DNA of 28,689 bases from the NCBI GenBank assembly GCA_031276545.1, contig JAISMW010000053.1, forward strand, positions 1-28,689, written 5' to 3'. How positions within the stretch are numbered: the first letter of the stretch is position 1; each line of letters opens with the position of its first letter. This document shows positions 8,975 to 16,850 of this stretch, one piece after another. Below the pieces are notes generated by a model, which saw nothing but the letters and a program-made list of their open reading frames with translations, did no database searches and had not been told where the DNA came from. The stretch comes from Tannerellaceae bacterium (lineage in GTDB: Bacteria; Bacteroidota; Bacteroidia; Bacteroidales; Tannerellaceae). The position numbers and the translations under genes are program-made.

Positions 8975-9006
8975 CCCCCTCCCCTTCCCGGAGGGGCCGC
9001 AAAGAG

Positions 9007-9044
9007 AAAATGCTCATTTACTTTCGTCAGTAAATGAGCATTTT
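9007..9044. terminator. Bidirectional intrinsic terminator
   Basis: A perfect 15-bp stem (AAAATGCTCATTTAC at 9007-9021 with GTAAATGAGCATTTT at 9030-9044) closes an 8-base loop and runs into a T tract on the plus strand, with A residues on the other side. It sits between the convergent GH30-like gene and the AraC-type gene and can serve both. Confidence 0.9.
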
Positions 9045-9081
9045 TTTCGTCAGAGCCGCCGCGCGGAGAAGGGGGGGGCTG

Positions 9082-10026
9082 TCAGAACGTCTCCGCAGCC
9101 TGCGCATCGAATGTATCCGGCGCTGTCCCGGCAGCAGAAAGAGCCTCCAGATGCTCTTTCTCCAGGGCCGGGGCTTCGTGCCTTCCGTTCAGCGCATTCC
9201 TGTACGTGGAGGGAGTCACCCCGAACTGCTTCTTACAGTAGGTGGTAAAATGCGCCGGCGAGCTGAAGCCGTATTCCTTGATAATGGCCTGCATGGATAT
9301 TTTCTTGTCGGCAAGAAGTATCCGTATCTGATTGGCCTTTTGCCGCAGAATCCACCGGTAGGGAGAATCGTCGAAATGCGCCTTAAACTTCCGGGTAAAC
9401 GCACGCACGGTCATATCGCACAGCCTGGCCAACTCTTCCACATTCTTTGCGTTTGTATAATGCTTTATCACGTAGGCCTTGAAGTCCATATCCTGCTTCA
9501 GCAGAGGTTTCAGAAAGCGGGCTACCTCCTGCTTCGAGTAGAATACCTTCAGCATCAGGAATATTTCCTTTTCCTTCACCTCATCCAGATGGGAGCATAT
9601 CACTTTATTCTTCAGATAAAAAGAAATACTGTCCAGCACATCCTGCAAAGGAGGGCGTATGTCTAATTTATGAAAAACATCCCGCTCGCTGTCGCAATCC
9701 CTCAGGTCGTTCCAGCCCAAATCGTCGTGCAGGATAACCTGGTTGTTGAAACTCAGCAGAAGATAGCTGATTTCCGTATACGCTTCGGCAACGGCAATGG
9801 AATCCTGGGGAATAAACACCATTTCCCCGGCTTTGCACAGATGATTGCGAAACTCATGATAAGACATGTTTATCTCGCCTTCCAGCAAAAAGAGGATATG
9901 ATTCAAATGCCGTTCCTTTATTTGAATTGTCTTATCCTTCCTTTCCTGTTTAAGATGAAATTCGATGTTGAAATCGGACAGCAGATACTTTTTATCCACT
10001 TGTCCCTTTAAATTAGCCGGTTTCAT
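9082..10026 (-). CDS. AraC-family transcriptional regulator
   Basis: DNA-binding regulator of about 314 aa. The start at 10026 (MKPANLKGQVDKKYLL) was chosen because a TATCTTTG box lies 43 bases upstream; the longer reading to 10209 would run through that promoter. The N-terminal half has a cupin-like sensing region (HILFLLEGEINMSYHEF and GEMVFIPQDS). The C-terminal part has the two AraC helix-turn-helix motifs: NVEELARLCDMTVRAFTRKF and KISMQAIIKEYGFSSPAHFT, then the typical FGVTPSTYRN. About 30 residues follow the HTH domain, more than usual. It converges on the hydrolase operon, so it is a candidate regulator of it, but this is inferred from position only. Confidence 0.88.
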   Translation of the reverse strand: MKPANLKGQVDKKYLLSDFNIEFHLKQERKDKTIQIKERHLNHILFLLEGEINMSYHEFRNHLCKAGEMVFIPQDSIAVAEAYTEISYLLLSFNNQVILHDDLGWNDLRDCDSERDVFHKLDIRPPLQDVLDSISFYLKNKVICSHLDEVKEKEIFLMLKVFYSKQEVARFLKPLLKQDMDFKAYVIKHYTNAKNVEELARLCDMTVRAFTRKFKAHFDDSPYRWILRQKANQIRILLADKKISMQAIIKEYGFSSPAHFTTYCKKQFGVTPSTYRNALNGRHEAPALEKEHLEALSAAGTAPDTFDAQAAETF

Positions 10027-10068
10027 ATAAAAGATGTAATTATGTTGAGTAAAATTAGTTAGCTGCGG

Positions 10069-10076
10069 CAAAGATA
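10069..10076 (-). promoter_or_regulatory. -7 box of the AraC-family gene
   Basis: On the minus strand this reads TATCTTTG, a full match to TAnnTTTG. It lies 43 bases before the ATG at 10026 and supports the shorter start. No clear -33 element is seen. Confidence 0.55.
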
Positions 10077-10224
10077 GTATAGGTTTTGAAACTGCACTTA
10101 TAGTTTTCTGTAAAAACATCCTCGAAAGCTTGATATTTACAGGATAGCGACCTTTTCCCCTTTCCGGAAAAGGCAAACCGGCGGAAAACAGCCACCGGCT
10201 GCTACCCATACCATCCGGTAAAGC

Positions 10225-10514
10225 CCGGCCTCCATCCCGAACGAAGGCTTAAGGCTTAGCAATACATCTGCCCAATGGATAAATTTTATTTTCTCCGATA
10301 TAAAATAGTTTATATCCTGTCTAATTCAATTTATCTCCAAGAGAAATAAATTTATCTCCAAGGAAAATTTATTTACCTCCAAGGAAAATTTATTTTCAAG
10401 GGAAGTAAATTTATTTTCAAGGGAGGTAAATTTATTTTCGAGGGAGATAAATAAATTTATATGCTTGGAAAATGTATCGCTGAGCCTTAAGCCTTCGTTC
10501 GGGACAGAGGCCGG
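10225..10514. repeat. 43-bp inverted repeat enclosing an A/T-rich repeat core
   Basis: The arms at 10225-10267 and 10472-10514 are inverted copies, 39 of 43 positions identical, sharing the core CCCGAACGAAGGCTTAAGGC. Together with the repeated core between them they could fold into a very long hairpin. The structure lies between the divergent promoters of the AraC-type gene and RNase R and encodes nothing obvious. No flanking direct repeat was found. Confidence 0.88.
10330..10455. repeat. Six contiguous 21-bp A/T-rich units
   Basis: Units start at 10330, 10351, 10372, 10393, 10414 and 10435. The first three have the form TTTATCTCCAAGG then AAAATTTA. The last three have the form TTTTCAAGGGAGG then TAAATTTA, roughly the reverse complement of the first three. 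The core is therefore both tandem and near-palindromic, centred between the two 43-bp arms. Confidence 0.88.
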
Positions 10515-10623
10515 CGACCGTAGCCCGGGGAGAATTTTGACCCGTCGCGCGATTCACGGAAGATCGCTCAGGTCGGCTCACGTTTTTTTAAATGCGTCAG
10601 CCCGGAGGTTTCTGCCTGCAAAG

Positions 10624-10654
10624 TTGCAAGAAGAACGGCGGCATTGTATATTTG
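10624..10654 (+). promoter_or_regulatory. Promoter of the RNase R gene
   Basis: TTG at 10624-10626 (-33 region) is followed after 20 bases by TATATTTG at 10647-10654, a full match to TAnnTTTG at normal spacing. The ATG is 56 bases downstream. Confidence 0.6.
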
Positions 10655-10710
10655 TCGTCTATATGTGAAATTCTATGAACAGTACAAACTGATAATGAGG
10701 GAATGGTATT

Positions 10711-12882
10711 ATGTCTAAAAACAAAGCGAAAAGTAAGGAAAACAGCGAAAAAAAGAAAAACGGGAACCGGATGAAGAAAAAGGCCATCATTCAGGCCGTC
10801 ATAGCTGCTTTCCAGGCGGCTCCCAGGGAAACGTTCAACTACAAACAAATCTGTAAACTTATCGGGATAGACAACCAGGTGCAGAAACTAATCGTGGTGG
10901 ATATCCTGTACAGCCTGGCCGACGACGATTTCATCACCGAAACAGACCGGGGACGCTACCGGCTGAACACCCTGGGCACCATCGCCGCCGGCACGTTCCA
11001 TCGCCGGCATAACGGCAAAAACTCTTTTGTGCCCGAAGACGGAGGCGCTCCCGTGTTTGTGGCCGAACGCAACTCCGGACATGCCATGCACGGAGACAAA
11101 GTGAAGGTGCAGATCCTGGCCAAACGCAAGGGGGCCGAACCGGAAGCCGCAGTGGTGGAAATACTCGAACGGGTGGAACGTACCTTTGTGGGAAAACTCC
11201 AAATCACGAAAGGAGTGGGCTTCCTTATCACCGAAGACAAAACCCTGGCAAACGATATCTTCATCCCGAAAGACAAACTGAACGGCGGAAAAAACGGCGA
11301 CAAGGCCATCGTGCGCATCATGGAGTGGCCGGAAAATGCCAAGAATCCGCTGGGAGAAGTGGAAGACATCCTGGGCGTGGCCGGCCGGAATACCACGGAG
11401 ATGCACGCTATCCTCGCCGAGTTCGGACTGTCTTACAAATACCCTCACTTAGTGGAAAAGGCCGCAGAACGGATACCGGATACCATCTCCGCTTCCGACC
11501 TTGCCGAAAGGGAAGATTTCAGGGAAATAACCACCTTCACCATCGACCCCAAAGATGCCAAGGATTTCGACGATGCACTGTCCGCACGCCGGCTTGAGGA
11601 TGGCAACTGGGAGGTTGGGGTACATATCGCCGACGTGACGCACTACGTCAAACCCGACACCATCATCGACCGCGAAGCGCAGGAACGGGCTACCTCCGTC
11701 TATCTGGTAGACCGTACCGTACCGATGCTCCCCGAAAGACTCAGCAACCGGATTTGCTCCCTCCGCCCCGACGAAGATAAACTCTGCTTCTCGGTTGTCT
11801 TCGTACTGGATGCAAACGCCGCGGTGCTAAACTACCGCATCAAACGAACCCTGATTCGAAGCAGGCGCCGCTTCACCTACGAGGAAGCCCAGCGGGTGAT
11901 TGAAACCGGAGAGGGCGACTGCCGGGAGGAAATCCTGGCGCTGGACGCGCTGGCCAAAAAACTGAGGGCGAAACGCTTTAAAAACGGAGCCATCAACTTC
12001 GACCGCTACGAGGTGAAATTCGAACTGAGCGAGCAGGGAAAACCCCTGAATGTATACTTCCGGGAATCCACCGACGCCAACAAACTGATAGAGGAATTTA
12101 TGCTGCTGGCCAACAAAACCGTCGCCGAGTTTGTCGTACGCACGGAGTTAGACCGCGGCAAGCGCACGTTTGTGTACCGCATACACGACAAGCCCGACCC
12201 CGAAAAGATGGAGAACTTCGCCTCCTTTGTGCGTCGCTTCGGCTACAAGGTGAAAAGCGAGGGAAAGAAAGAAGACGTCTCCAAAGGCATCAATTACCTC
12301 CTGGACGCCATTCGGGGAAAGCCCGAAGAGAACCTGATTGAAACCCTTGCCGTAAGGGCTATGCAGAAAGCCCGATACTCTACCGACAACATCGGACATT
12401 ACGGCCTGGCCTTCGACAGCTACACCCACTTCACATCGCCCATCCGGCGATACCCCGACATGCTGGTGCACCGCCTGCTCGAACGCTATCTGGCCGGAGG
12501 ACGCAGCATCTCGCGCTCCAAATATACGGATCTCTGCGAGCACTGTTCAAACATGGAAGTGATCGCCTCCAATGCCGAACGCGCTTCGGTAAAATACAAA
12601 CAGGTGGAATACATGAGCTACCGCCTGGGAAAAGTGTACGACGGGGTGATTTCGGGGGTAACCGAATGGGGACTGTACGTGGAACTGAATGAAAACAAAT
12701 GCGAAGGACTCGTCCCCATCCGCGACTTGCAGAACGACTACTACGAGTTTGACGAAAAGAACTATTGCCTGACGGGTCGCCGGCACAAACAGCAGTTCCG
12801 GCTCGGCGACCCCATTACGGTTCAGGTAGCCCAGGCCAATCTGGAGCGCAAACAACTGGATTTCTGCCTGGTCGGCCGGTAA
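10711..12882 (+). CDS. rnr: Ribonuclease R
   Basis: Processive 3'-to-5' exoribonuclease that degrades structured RNA in the cytoplasm. After a lysine-rich N-terminal segment (about residues 1-26) comes a winged-helix region (YKQICKLIGIDNQ) and cold-shock-like domains. The RNB catalytic domain follows, with the signature TIDPKDAKDFDDAL: D279, D285, D287 and D288 have the same spacing as the metal-binding aspartates of E. coli RNase II. A C-terminal S1 domain starts near GKVYDGVISGVTEWGLYVEL. At 723 aa it is full length. Its own promoter lies upstream, beyond the long inverted repeat. The stop is only 4 bases from the stop of the convergent GH36 gene. Confidence 0.96.
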   Translation: MSKNKAKSKENSEKKKNGNRMKKKAIIQAVIAAFQAAPRETFNYKQICKLIGIDNQVQKLIVVDILYSLADDDFITETDRGRYRLNTLGTIAAGTFHRRHNGKNSFVPEDGGAPVFVAERNSGHAMHGDKVKVQILAKRKGAEPEAAVVEILERVERTFVGKLQITKGVGFLITEDKTLANDIFIPKDKLNGGKNGDKAIVRIMEWPENAKNPLGEVEDILGVAGRNTTEMHAILAEFGLSYKYPHLVEKAAERIPDTISASDLAEREDFREITTFTIDPKDAKDFDDALSARRLEDGNWEVGVHIADVTHYVKPDTIIDREAQERATSVYLVDRTVPMLPERLSNRICSLRPDEDKLCFSVVFVLDANAAVLNYRIKRTLIRSRRRFTYEEAQRVIETGEGDCREEILALDALAKKLRAKRFKNGAINFDRYEVKFELSEQGKPLNVYFRESTDANKLIEEFMLLANKTVAEFVVRTELDRGKRTFVYRIHDKPDPEKMENFASFVRRFGYKVKSEGKKEDVSKGINYLLDAIRGKPEENLIETLAVRAMQKARYSTDNIGHYGLAFDSYTHFTSPIRRYPDMLVHRLLERYLAGGRSISRSKYTDLCEHCSNMEVIASNAERASVKYKQVEYMSYRLGKVYDGVISGVTEWGLYVELNENKCEGLVPIRDLQNDYYEFDEKNYCLTGRRHKQQFRLGDPITVQVAQANLERKQLDFCLVGR

Positions 12883-12886
12883 GGCC

Positions 12887-15085
12887 TCATTGCTGTGTCA
12901 GTTCTATGATACGGCTGCGGGTCGGGGTTGCGGTAAATACATCCAGCCCGACTTTCATCAGATAATCGCCCGTATAGGTCTTGCCGTTGCTCCCCAGGCG
13001 AGACCGGGCACCCGGCATCAGATTAATCTCTTCCACTTTATACGTCTTCGAGGCGTCCAGACCCTGTAGTTTTACCGGCAGCAGCTTTTCGCCGAAGCGG
13101 GGATGGATGTCGTACGCATACAGGAGGGCTTTTCGCCGATCCTTGCTGCCGTGCATCACGGCCGCATGATTTGTTTCGTAGGGCGAAACCAGCCGGTAGA
13201 AATCGCCTTGGAGGATCACGTCTTTCAGACGCTTGTAGTGCGCCACGGCCTGCCGGCAGAACGCCTGCTCCGTTTCGTTCAGTTCTTTCAGGCTGATGTC
13301 GAAACCCAGCTTGCCCATCATGGCTACATCGGTGCGAAACTTGATGCTCGTCTGTCTGTTCCAGCTTGTGACGTGCGCCGCCATGGATTTGGCGGGGAAG
13401 AACTGCGAGAATCCCCACTGGATGTAGAGACGCTCTGCGGGGTCGGTGTTGTCGCTGCACCAAAATTCGGTGAAGTATTTCAGCGCCTCGTAGTCGCAGC
13501 GGGCGCCGCCTCCGGAGCACAGCATCATCGGGAGGTGGGGGTATTTCCCGCTTACCCGCCTGAATACATTGTATACGCCGCGTACATGCTCGATGTAGAG
13601 GCGGTTTTGCTTCTCTTTTAAATAGGGCGAATAAATATTGGTGATCGGGCTGTTGCAGTCCCATTTGAAATACGCCAGTCCGGGGTTTTCCGTCATCAGC
13701 CGGTCTACCACGCCGAATACATAGTCCTGCACCCTGGGGTTCGAGAGATCCAGCACCAGTTGATTGCGGAAATAATACGTCTCCCTGTCGGGCTGTCGTA
13801 TCACCCAGTCGGGATGCGTCTCGAAGAGTTCGCTTTTGGGATTCACCATTTCGGGTTCTATCCAGATGCCGAACTTTACGCCGGCCTCTTCCGCCGCCTG
13901 CACCAGGCGGGGTACTCCGCGGGGGAGCTTGCTGCGCGTGGCCTCCCAGTCGCCCAGTCCGGCGCGGTCGTTCGCCCGCGGGTATTTGTTGGCAAACCAT
14001 CCGTCGTCCAGCAGGAACAGGTCTACGCCCAGTGTGCGGGCTTCTTTCATCAGCTCTTCCAGCTTTTGCTCGTTGAAGTCGAAGCCGGTAGCTTCCCAAT
14101 TGTTCAGCAGGGTGAGGCGGTCGCCCTGTCCGTCTTTCAGTTGGTAGGTGCGCGCCCAGTCGTGGATGTCGCGGCTGGCCTTTCCCCGTCCTTCATGGCT
14201 CAGGGTGAAGATAAATTCGGGCGTCGTGAACACCTCGTCCGGCTTGAGTTCCCAGGCCGAGGCATAGGGATTGATGCCGGAGATGACCCGCAGGTTGCCG
14301 GCATTGTCTACCTCGAACGTAAACCGGAAGTTGCCCGTCCAGCCGATCGTGCCCATCAGCACGGAGCCGCTGTTTTCGCGGGGTTCGCCGTCCAGTCCCA
14401 GTTCGAAGAAGGGGCAGGCGTGCATGGCGGCACGCGATCCGAGTTTCGTGTCAATTATTTTTTTTCCGAACTGCAGTTCCTGCGTGCTCATCCCCGCTTC
14501 TTTCGCCCAGTCTCCGCTAAATTCGGTCAGGAAGTAGGCCGCCTGTTCAAAATACAGCATATTCGAGGCATACTGCCACAGCATGACGGGTTTTTTCTCC
14601 CGGTGCCTTATTTCGCTCCATGCCTTTATGATGTTTTCCTTGCCGTAGGCCAGGTAGTGAAGGGTAACGTCCACCGGATAGACTTTGTCTTTCAGAAACA
14701 CCAGGGTTTCCGTTACGTTGCCGTCTATCTTCCGGGTTTCGGAACCCTCGTAATACAGGATCGTCGTCATATTGCCGTCGTGGTGGGTGACGCCCAGCGC
14801 GGGTTCAAAGTAGTCCTCCGCGCCCGATCCGGGATACGCTTCCCATCCCCTGGCGGAATTGCTTCCGTCGGATCCGCTCCGTACGTAATGCGACAGATGC
14901 ACCAGATCGGCTTCGTTCGCCAGACGCGCACCCAGATAGGACTGGTATAGGCGTCCGCCGGGCGCTACGGAAAGAATCAGGTCTGTGGTGTTGGTAGAAA
15001 TGCGGACAGTCGCTTCTTCGGCGGAAGCCGTCCGGCAAAAACAGGTGCAGGCCGTCAGGCCTGCCAGAAATACGTGTTTCATCAT
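12887..15085 (-). CDS. Secreted alpha-galactosidase, GH36
   Basis: Retaining alpha-galactosidase of GH36, hydrolysing terminal alpha-galactosyl residues. The signal peptide is KHVFLAGLTACTCFCRTASA followed by EEATVR, so the protein is exported. The N-terminal beta-sandwich (about 25-330) precedes the barrel, which opens near LTLLNNWEATGFDFNEQKL. The nucleophile is D476 in YFKWDCNSPITN. The acid/base lies in the WCSDNTDPAER motif at D545 or D548. A CSGGGARCDYE motif lies between them. At 732 aa the length is typical. It starts 34 bases after the IMP dehydrogenase-like gene on the same strand; co-transcription is possible but a functional link is not obvious. Confidence 0.93.
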   Translation of the reverse strand: MMKHVFLAGLTACTCFCRTASAEEATVRISTNTTDLILSVAPGGRLYQSYLGARLANEADLVHLSHYVRSGSDGSNSARGWEAYPGSGAEDYFEPALGVTHHDGNMTTILYYEGSETRKIDGNVTETLVFLKDKVYPVDVTLHYLAYGKENIIKAWSEIRHREKKPVMLWQYASNMLYFEQAAYFLTEFSGDWAKEAGMSTQELQFGKKIIDTKLGSRAAMHACPFFELGLDGEPRENSGSVLMGTIGWTGNFRFTFEVDNAGNLRVISGINPYASAWELKPDEVFTTPEFIFTLSHEGRGKASRDIHDWARTYQLKDGQGDRLTLLNNWEATGFDFNEQKLEELMKEARTLGVDLFLLDDGWFANKYPRANDRAGLGDWEATRSKLPRGVPRLVQAAEEAGVKFGIWIEPEMVNPKSELFETHPDWVIRQPDRETYYFRNQLVLDLSNPRVQDYVFGVVDRLMTENPGLAYFKWDCNSPITNIYSPYLKEKQNRLYIEHVRGVYNVFRRVSGKYPHLPMMLCSGGGARCDYEALKYFTEFWCSDNTDPAERLYIQWGFSQFFPAKSMAAHVTSWNRQTSIKFRTDVAMMGKLGFDISLKELNETEQAFCRQAVAHYKRLKDVILQGDFYRLVSPYETNHAAVMHGSKDRRKALLYAYDIHPRFGEKLLPVKLQGLDASKTYKVEEINLMPGARSRLGSNGKTYTGDYLMKVGLDVFTATPTRSRIIELTQQ

Positions 15086-15119
15086 GACTGTGTATATATA
15101 TTAATGTATAAAGGAAAAC

Positions 15120-16613
15120 TCAGGTCTGTTCTTTCAGGATTACATCGTGCGCTCCCCCTTCCACGATACTGGTGGAGGATACGAGGGTTATCTTGGCCTG
15201 CCGCTGCAACTCATCGATGGTGATGGCGCCGCAACTGCACATGGTGGCCTTTATCTTGCCCAGCGTGATGCGCAGATTATCCTTCATTTTGCCCGCGTAG
15301 GGGACGTAGCTGTCCACACCTTCCTCAAATTTCAGCGAATCGTCGCCCCCCAAGTCGTAGCGCTGCCAGTTTTTGGCACGATTGGAACCTTCGCCCCAGT
15401 ATTCTTTCACGTAATTGCTCCCGATGCGCAGCTTTTTGGTAGGCGATTCGTCGAAGCGGGCAAAATAACGTCCCATCATCAGGAAGTCGGCTCCCATGGC
15501 CAGCGCCAGTACCATGTGGTAGTCGTGCACCAGCCCTCCGTCGCTGCAGATGGGTACGTAGACGCCCGTTTCCCTCAGATAGTCGTTGCGCGCCTGCGCC
15601 ACGTCGATCAGCGCCGTAGCCTGTCCGCGTCCGATACCTTTCTGTTCGCGGGTGATGCAGATGGATCCGCCCCCGATGCCCACTTTTACAAAGTCGGCTC
15701 CGGCGTTTACCAGGTATTCAAAACCGTCCCTGTCCACCACATTGCCGGCTCCCACACGCAGCTTGTCGCCATAGTTTGCCTTTATCCAGAGGAGCGTATC
15801 GCGCTGCCATTCCGAATAGCCGTCCGACGAGTCGATGCAAAGCACGTCCACGCCGGCGTCGAGCAGTGCGGGAACCCGTTCCTTGTAGTCGCGCGTATTG
15901 ATACCGGCCCCTACGCGCAGTGTTTTATCGTCGTCCGACAGTTCGTAGGGATTTTCCCGGTGGCTGTCGTAATCCTTGCGAAACACAAAATAGGCCAGCT
16001 TCCGGTTCTGGTCGATGACGGGCAACGCATTCAGCTTGTGTTCCCACAGCAATTGATTGGCCTCCGAAAGCGGGATGCCCGCCCTGCCCACATGCAACTT
16101 TTCAAAAGGCGTCATAAAGTATTTCACCTTCATATTATGATCGTCCTTTTCGGCGCGGAAGTCGCGGCTCGTCACCAGTCCCAGCAGCGTGCCGTTCGGC
16201 GTGCCGTCGTCGGTAATACCGATGGTGGAATGTCCCGTTTTGCGTATCAGGTTCAGTACATCCTCCAGGCGATGCTCCGGCGTGAGGTTCGAATCGCTCA
16301 CCACGAATCCCGACTTGAATTTCTTCACCCTGCGCACCATCTCCACCTGACTGTCGACGGGCTGCGAACCGAATATAAACGAAAGCCCCCCGTTGCGCGC
16401 CAGTTCGATAGCCAGTTCCGGGCCGGAGACCGACTGCATGATAGCCGACACAAAGGGGATATTGAGCCGGATAGCCGGCATTTCGCCCGCAGTATATTTC
16501 ACCAGCGGCGTACGCAGGGATATATTATCGGGGATGCACAATTTGGTAGTCAGACCGGGAATCAGCAGATATTCCCCAAAGGTTCTTGATACGTCGTGTA
16601 AGAAAATTGCCAT
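15120..16613 (-). CDS. Divergent IMP dehydrogenase family enzyme
   Basis: Member of the IMPDH/GMP-reductase family; the standard IMPDH reaction oxidises IMP to XMP for guanine nucleotide synthesis. The start at 16613 ([20 protein letters not shown]) is 43 bases below a TATCTTTG box; the longer frame reads through it. Layout: barrel part 1, two CBS domains (about 103-220), barrel part 2. The catalytic loop is [13 protein letters not shown] with C319, where canonical enzymes have GPGSICTTR. The segments [16 protein letters not shown] and [12 protein letters not shown] occupy the flap and IMP-binding region but differ from the canonical RGMGS form. The presence of two CBS domains argues against a simple GMP reductase. 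It may be a second IMPDH paralogue, so I give no gene symbol. Confidence 0.82.
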   Translation of the reverse strand: MAIFLHDVSRTFGEYLLIPGLTTKLCIPDNISLRTPLVKYTAGEMPAIRLNIPFVSAIMQSVSGPELAIELARNGGLSFIFGSQPVDSQVEMVRRVKKFKSGFVVSDSNLTPEHRLEDVLNLIRKTGHSTIGITDDGTPNGTLLGLVTSRDFRAEKDDHNMKVKYFMTPFEKLHVGRAGIPLSEANQLLWEHKLNALPVIDQNRKLAYFVFRKDYDSHRENPYELSDDDKTLRVGAGINTRDYKERVPALLDAGVDVLCIDSSDGYSEWQRDTLLWIKANYGDKLRVGAGNVVDRDGFEYLVNAGADFVKVGIGGGSICITREQKGIGRGQATALIDVAQARNDYLRETGVYVPICSDGGLVHDYHMVLALAMGADFLMMGRYFARFDESPTKKLRIGSNYVKEYWGEGSNRAKNWQRYDLGGDDSLKFEEGVDSYVPYAGKMKDNLRITLGKIKATMCSCGAITIDELQRQAKITLVSSTSIVEGGAHDVILKEQT

Positions 16614-16656
16614 ATTCAGGTTGTTTTGAAGTGTATTGATATGAAAAATAATTGCA

Positions 16657-16664
16657 CAAAGATA
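16657..16664 (-). promoter_or_regulatory. -7 box of the IMPDH-like gene
   Basis: The minus strand reads TATCTTTG, a full consensus match, 43 bases before the chosen start at 16613. No clear -33 element is seen. The region to 16808 otherwise holds only simple A/T-rich sequence and a TTCACT-type repeat. Confidence 0.55.
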
Positions 16665-16808
16665 TATAATTCCGCCCACATACCCCTTACGGCGCGTGAT
16701 CTGCGGAGGTGGAAACGTCCGAATCATACCGGTCAAAAGAATCACAGTCCGGATCATTCGTTATCCACTATTCACTGTTTGTTATTCATTATTGTAAGGG
16801 TTATTTTA

Positions 16809-16816
16809 TACTTTTG
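16809..16816 (+). promoter_or_regulatory. -7 box of the DUF4301 gene
   Basis: TACTTTTG matches TAnnTTTG and lies 34 bases before the ATG at 16851. It is divergent from the IMPDH-like promoter. The -33 position is unclear. Confidence 0.55.
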
Positions 16817-16850
16817 CGTGTATCAACAGTAGAATATAAACAAAATCATT

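Noticed and set aside
10027..10209. N-terminal extension of the AraC-type protein
   Set aside because: It would read through a good TATCTTTG promoter box and adds sequence without domain features; the start at 10026 fits better.
15147..16589. 480-codon plus-strand frame opposite the IMPDH-like gene
   Set aside because: Antisense to a clear enzyme with CBS domains and catalytic cysteine; composition is shadow-like.
16614..16757. N-terminal extension of the IMPDH-like protein
   Set aside because: It crosses the TATCTTTG box at 16657-16664 and the family normally begins near the [17 protein letters not shown] segment.
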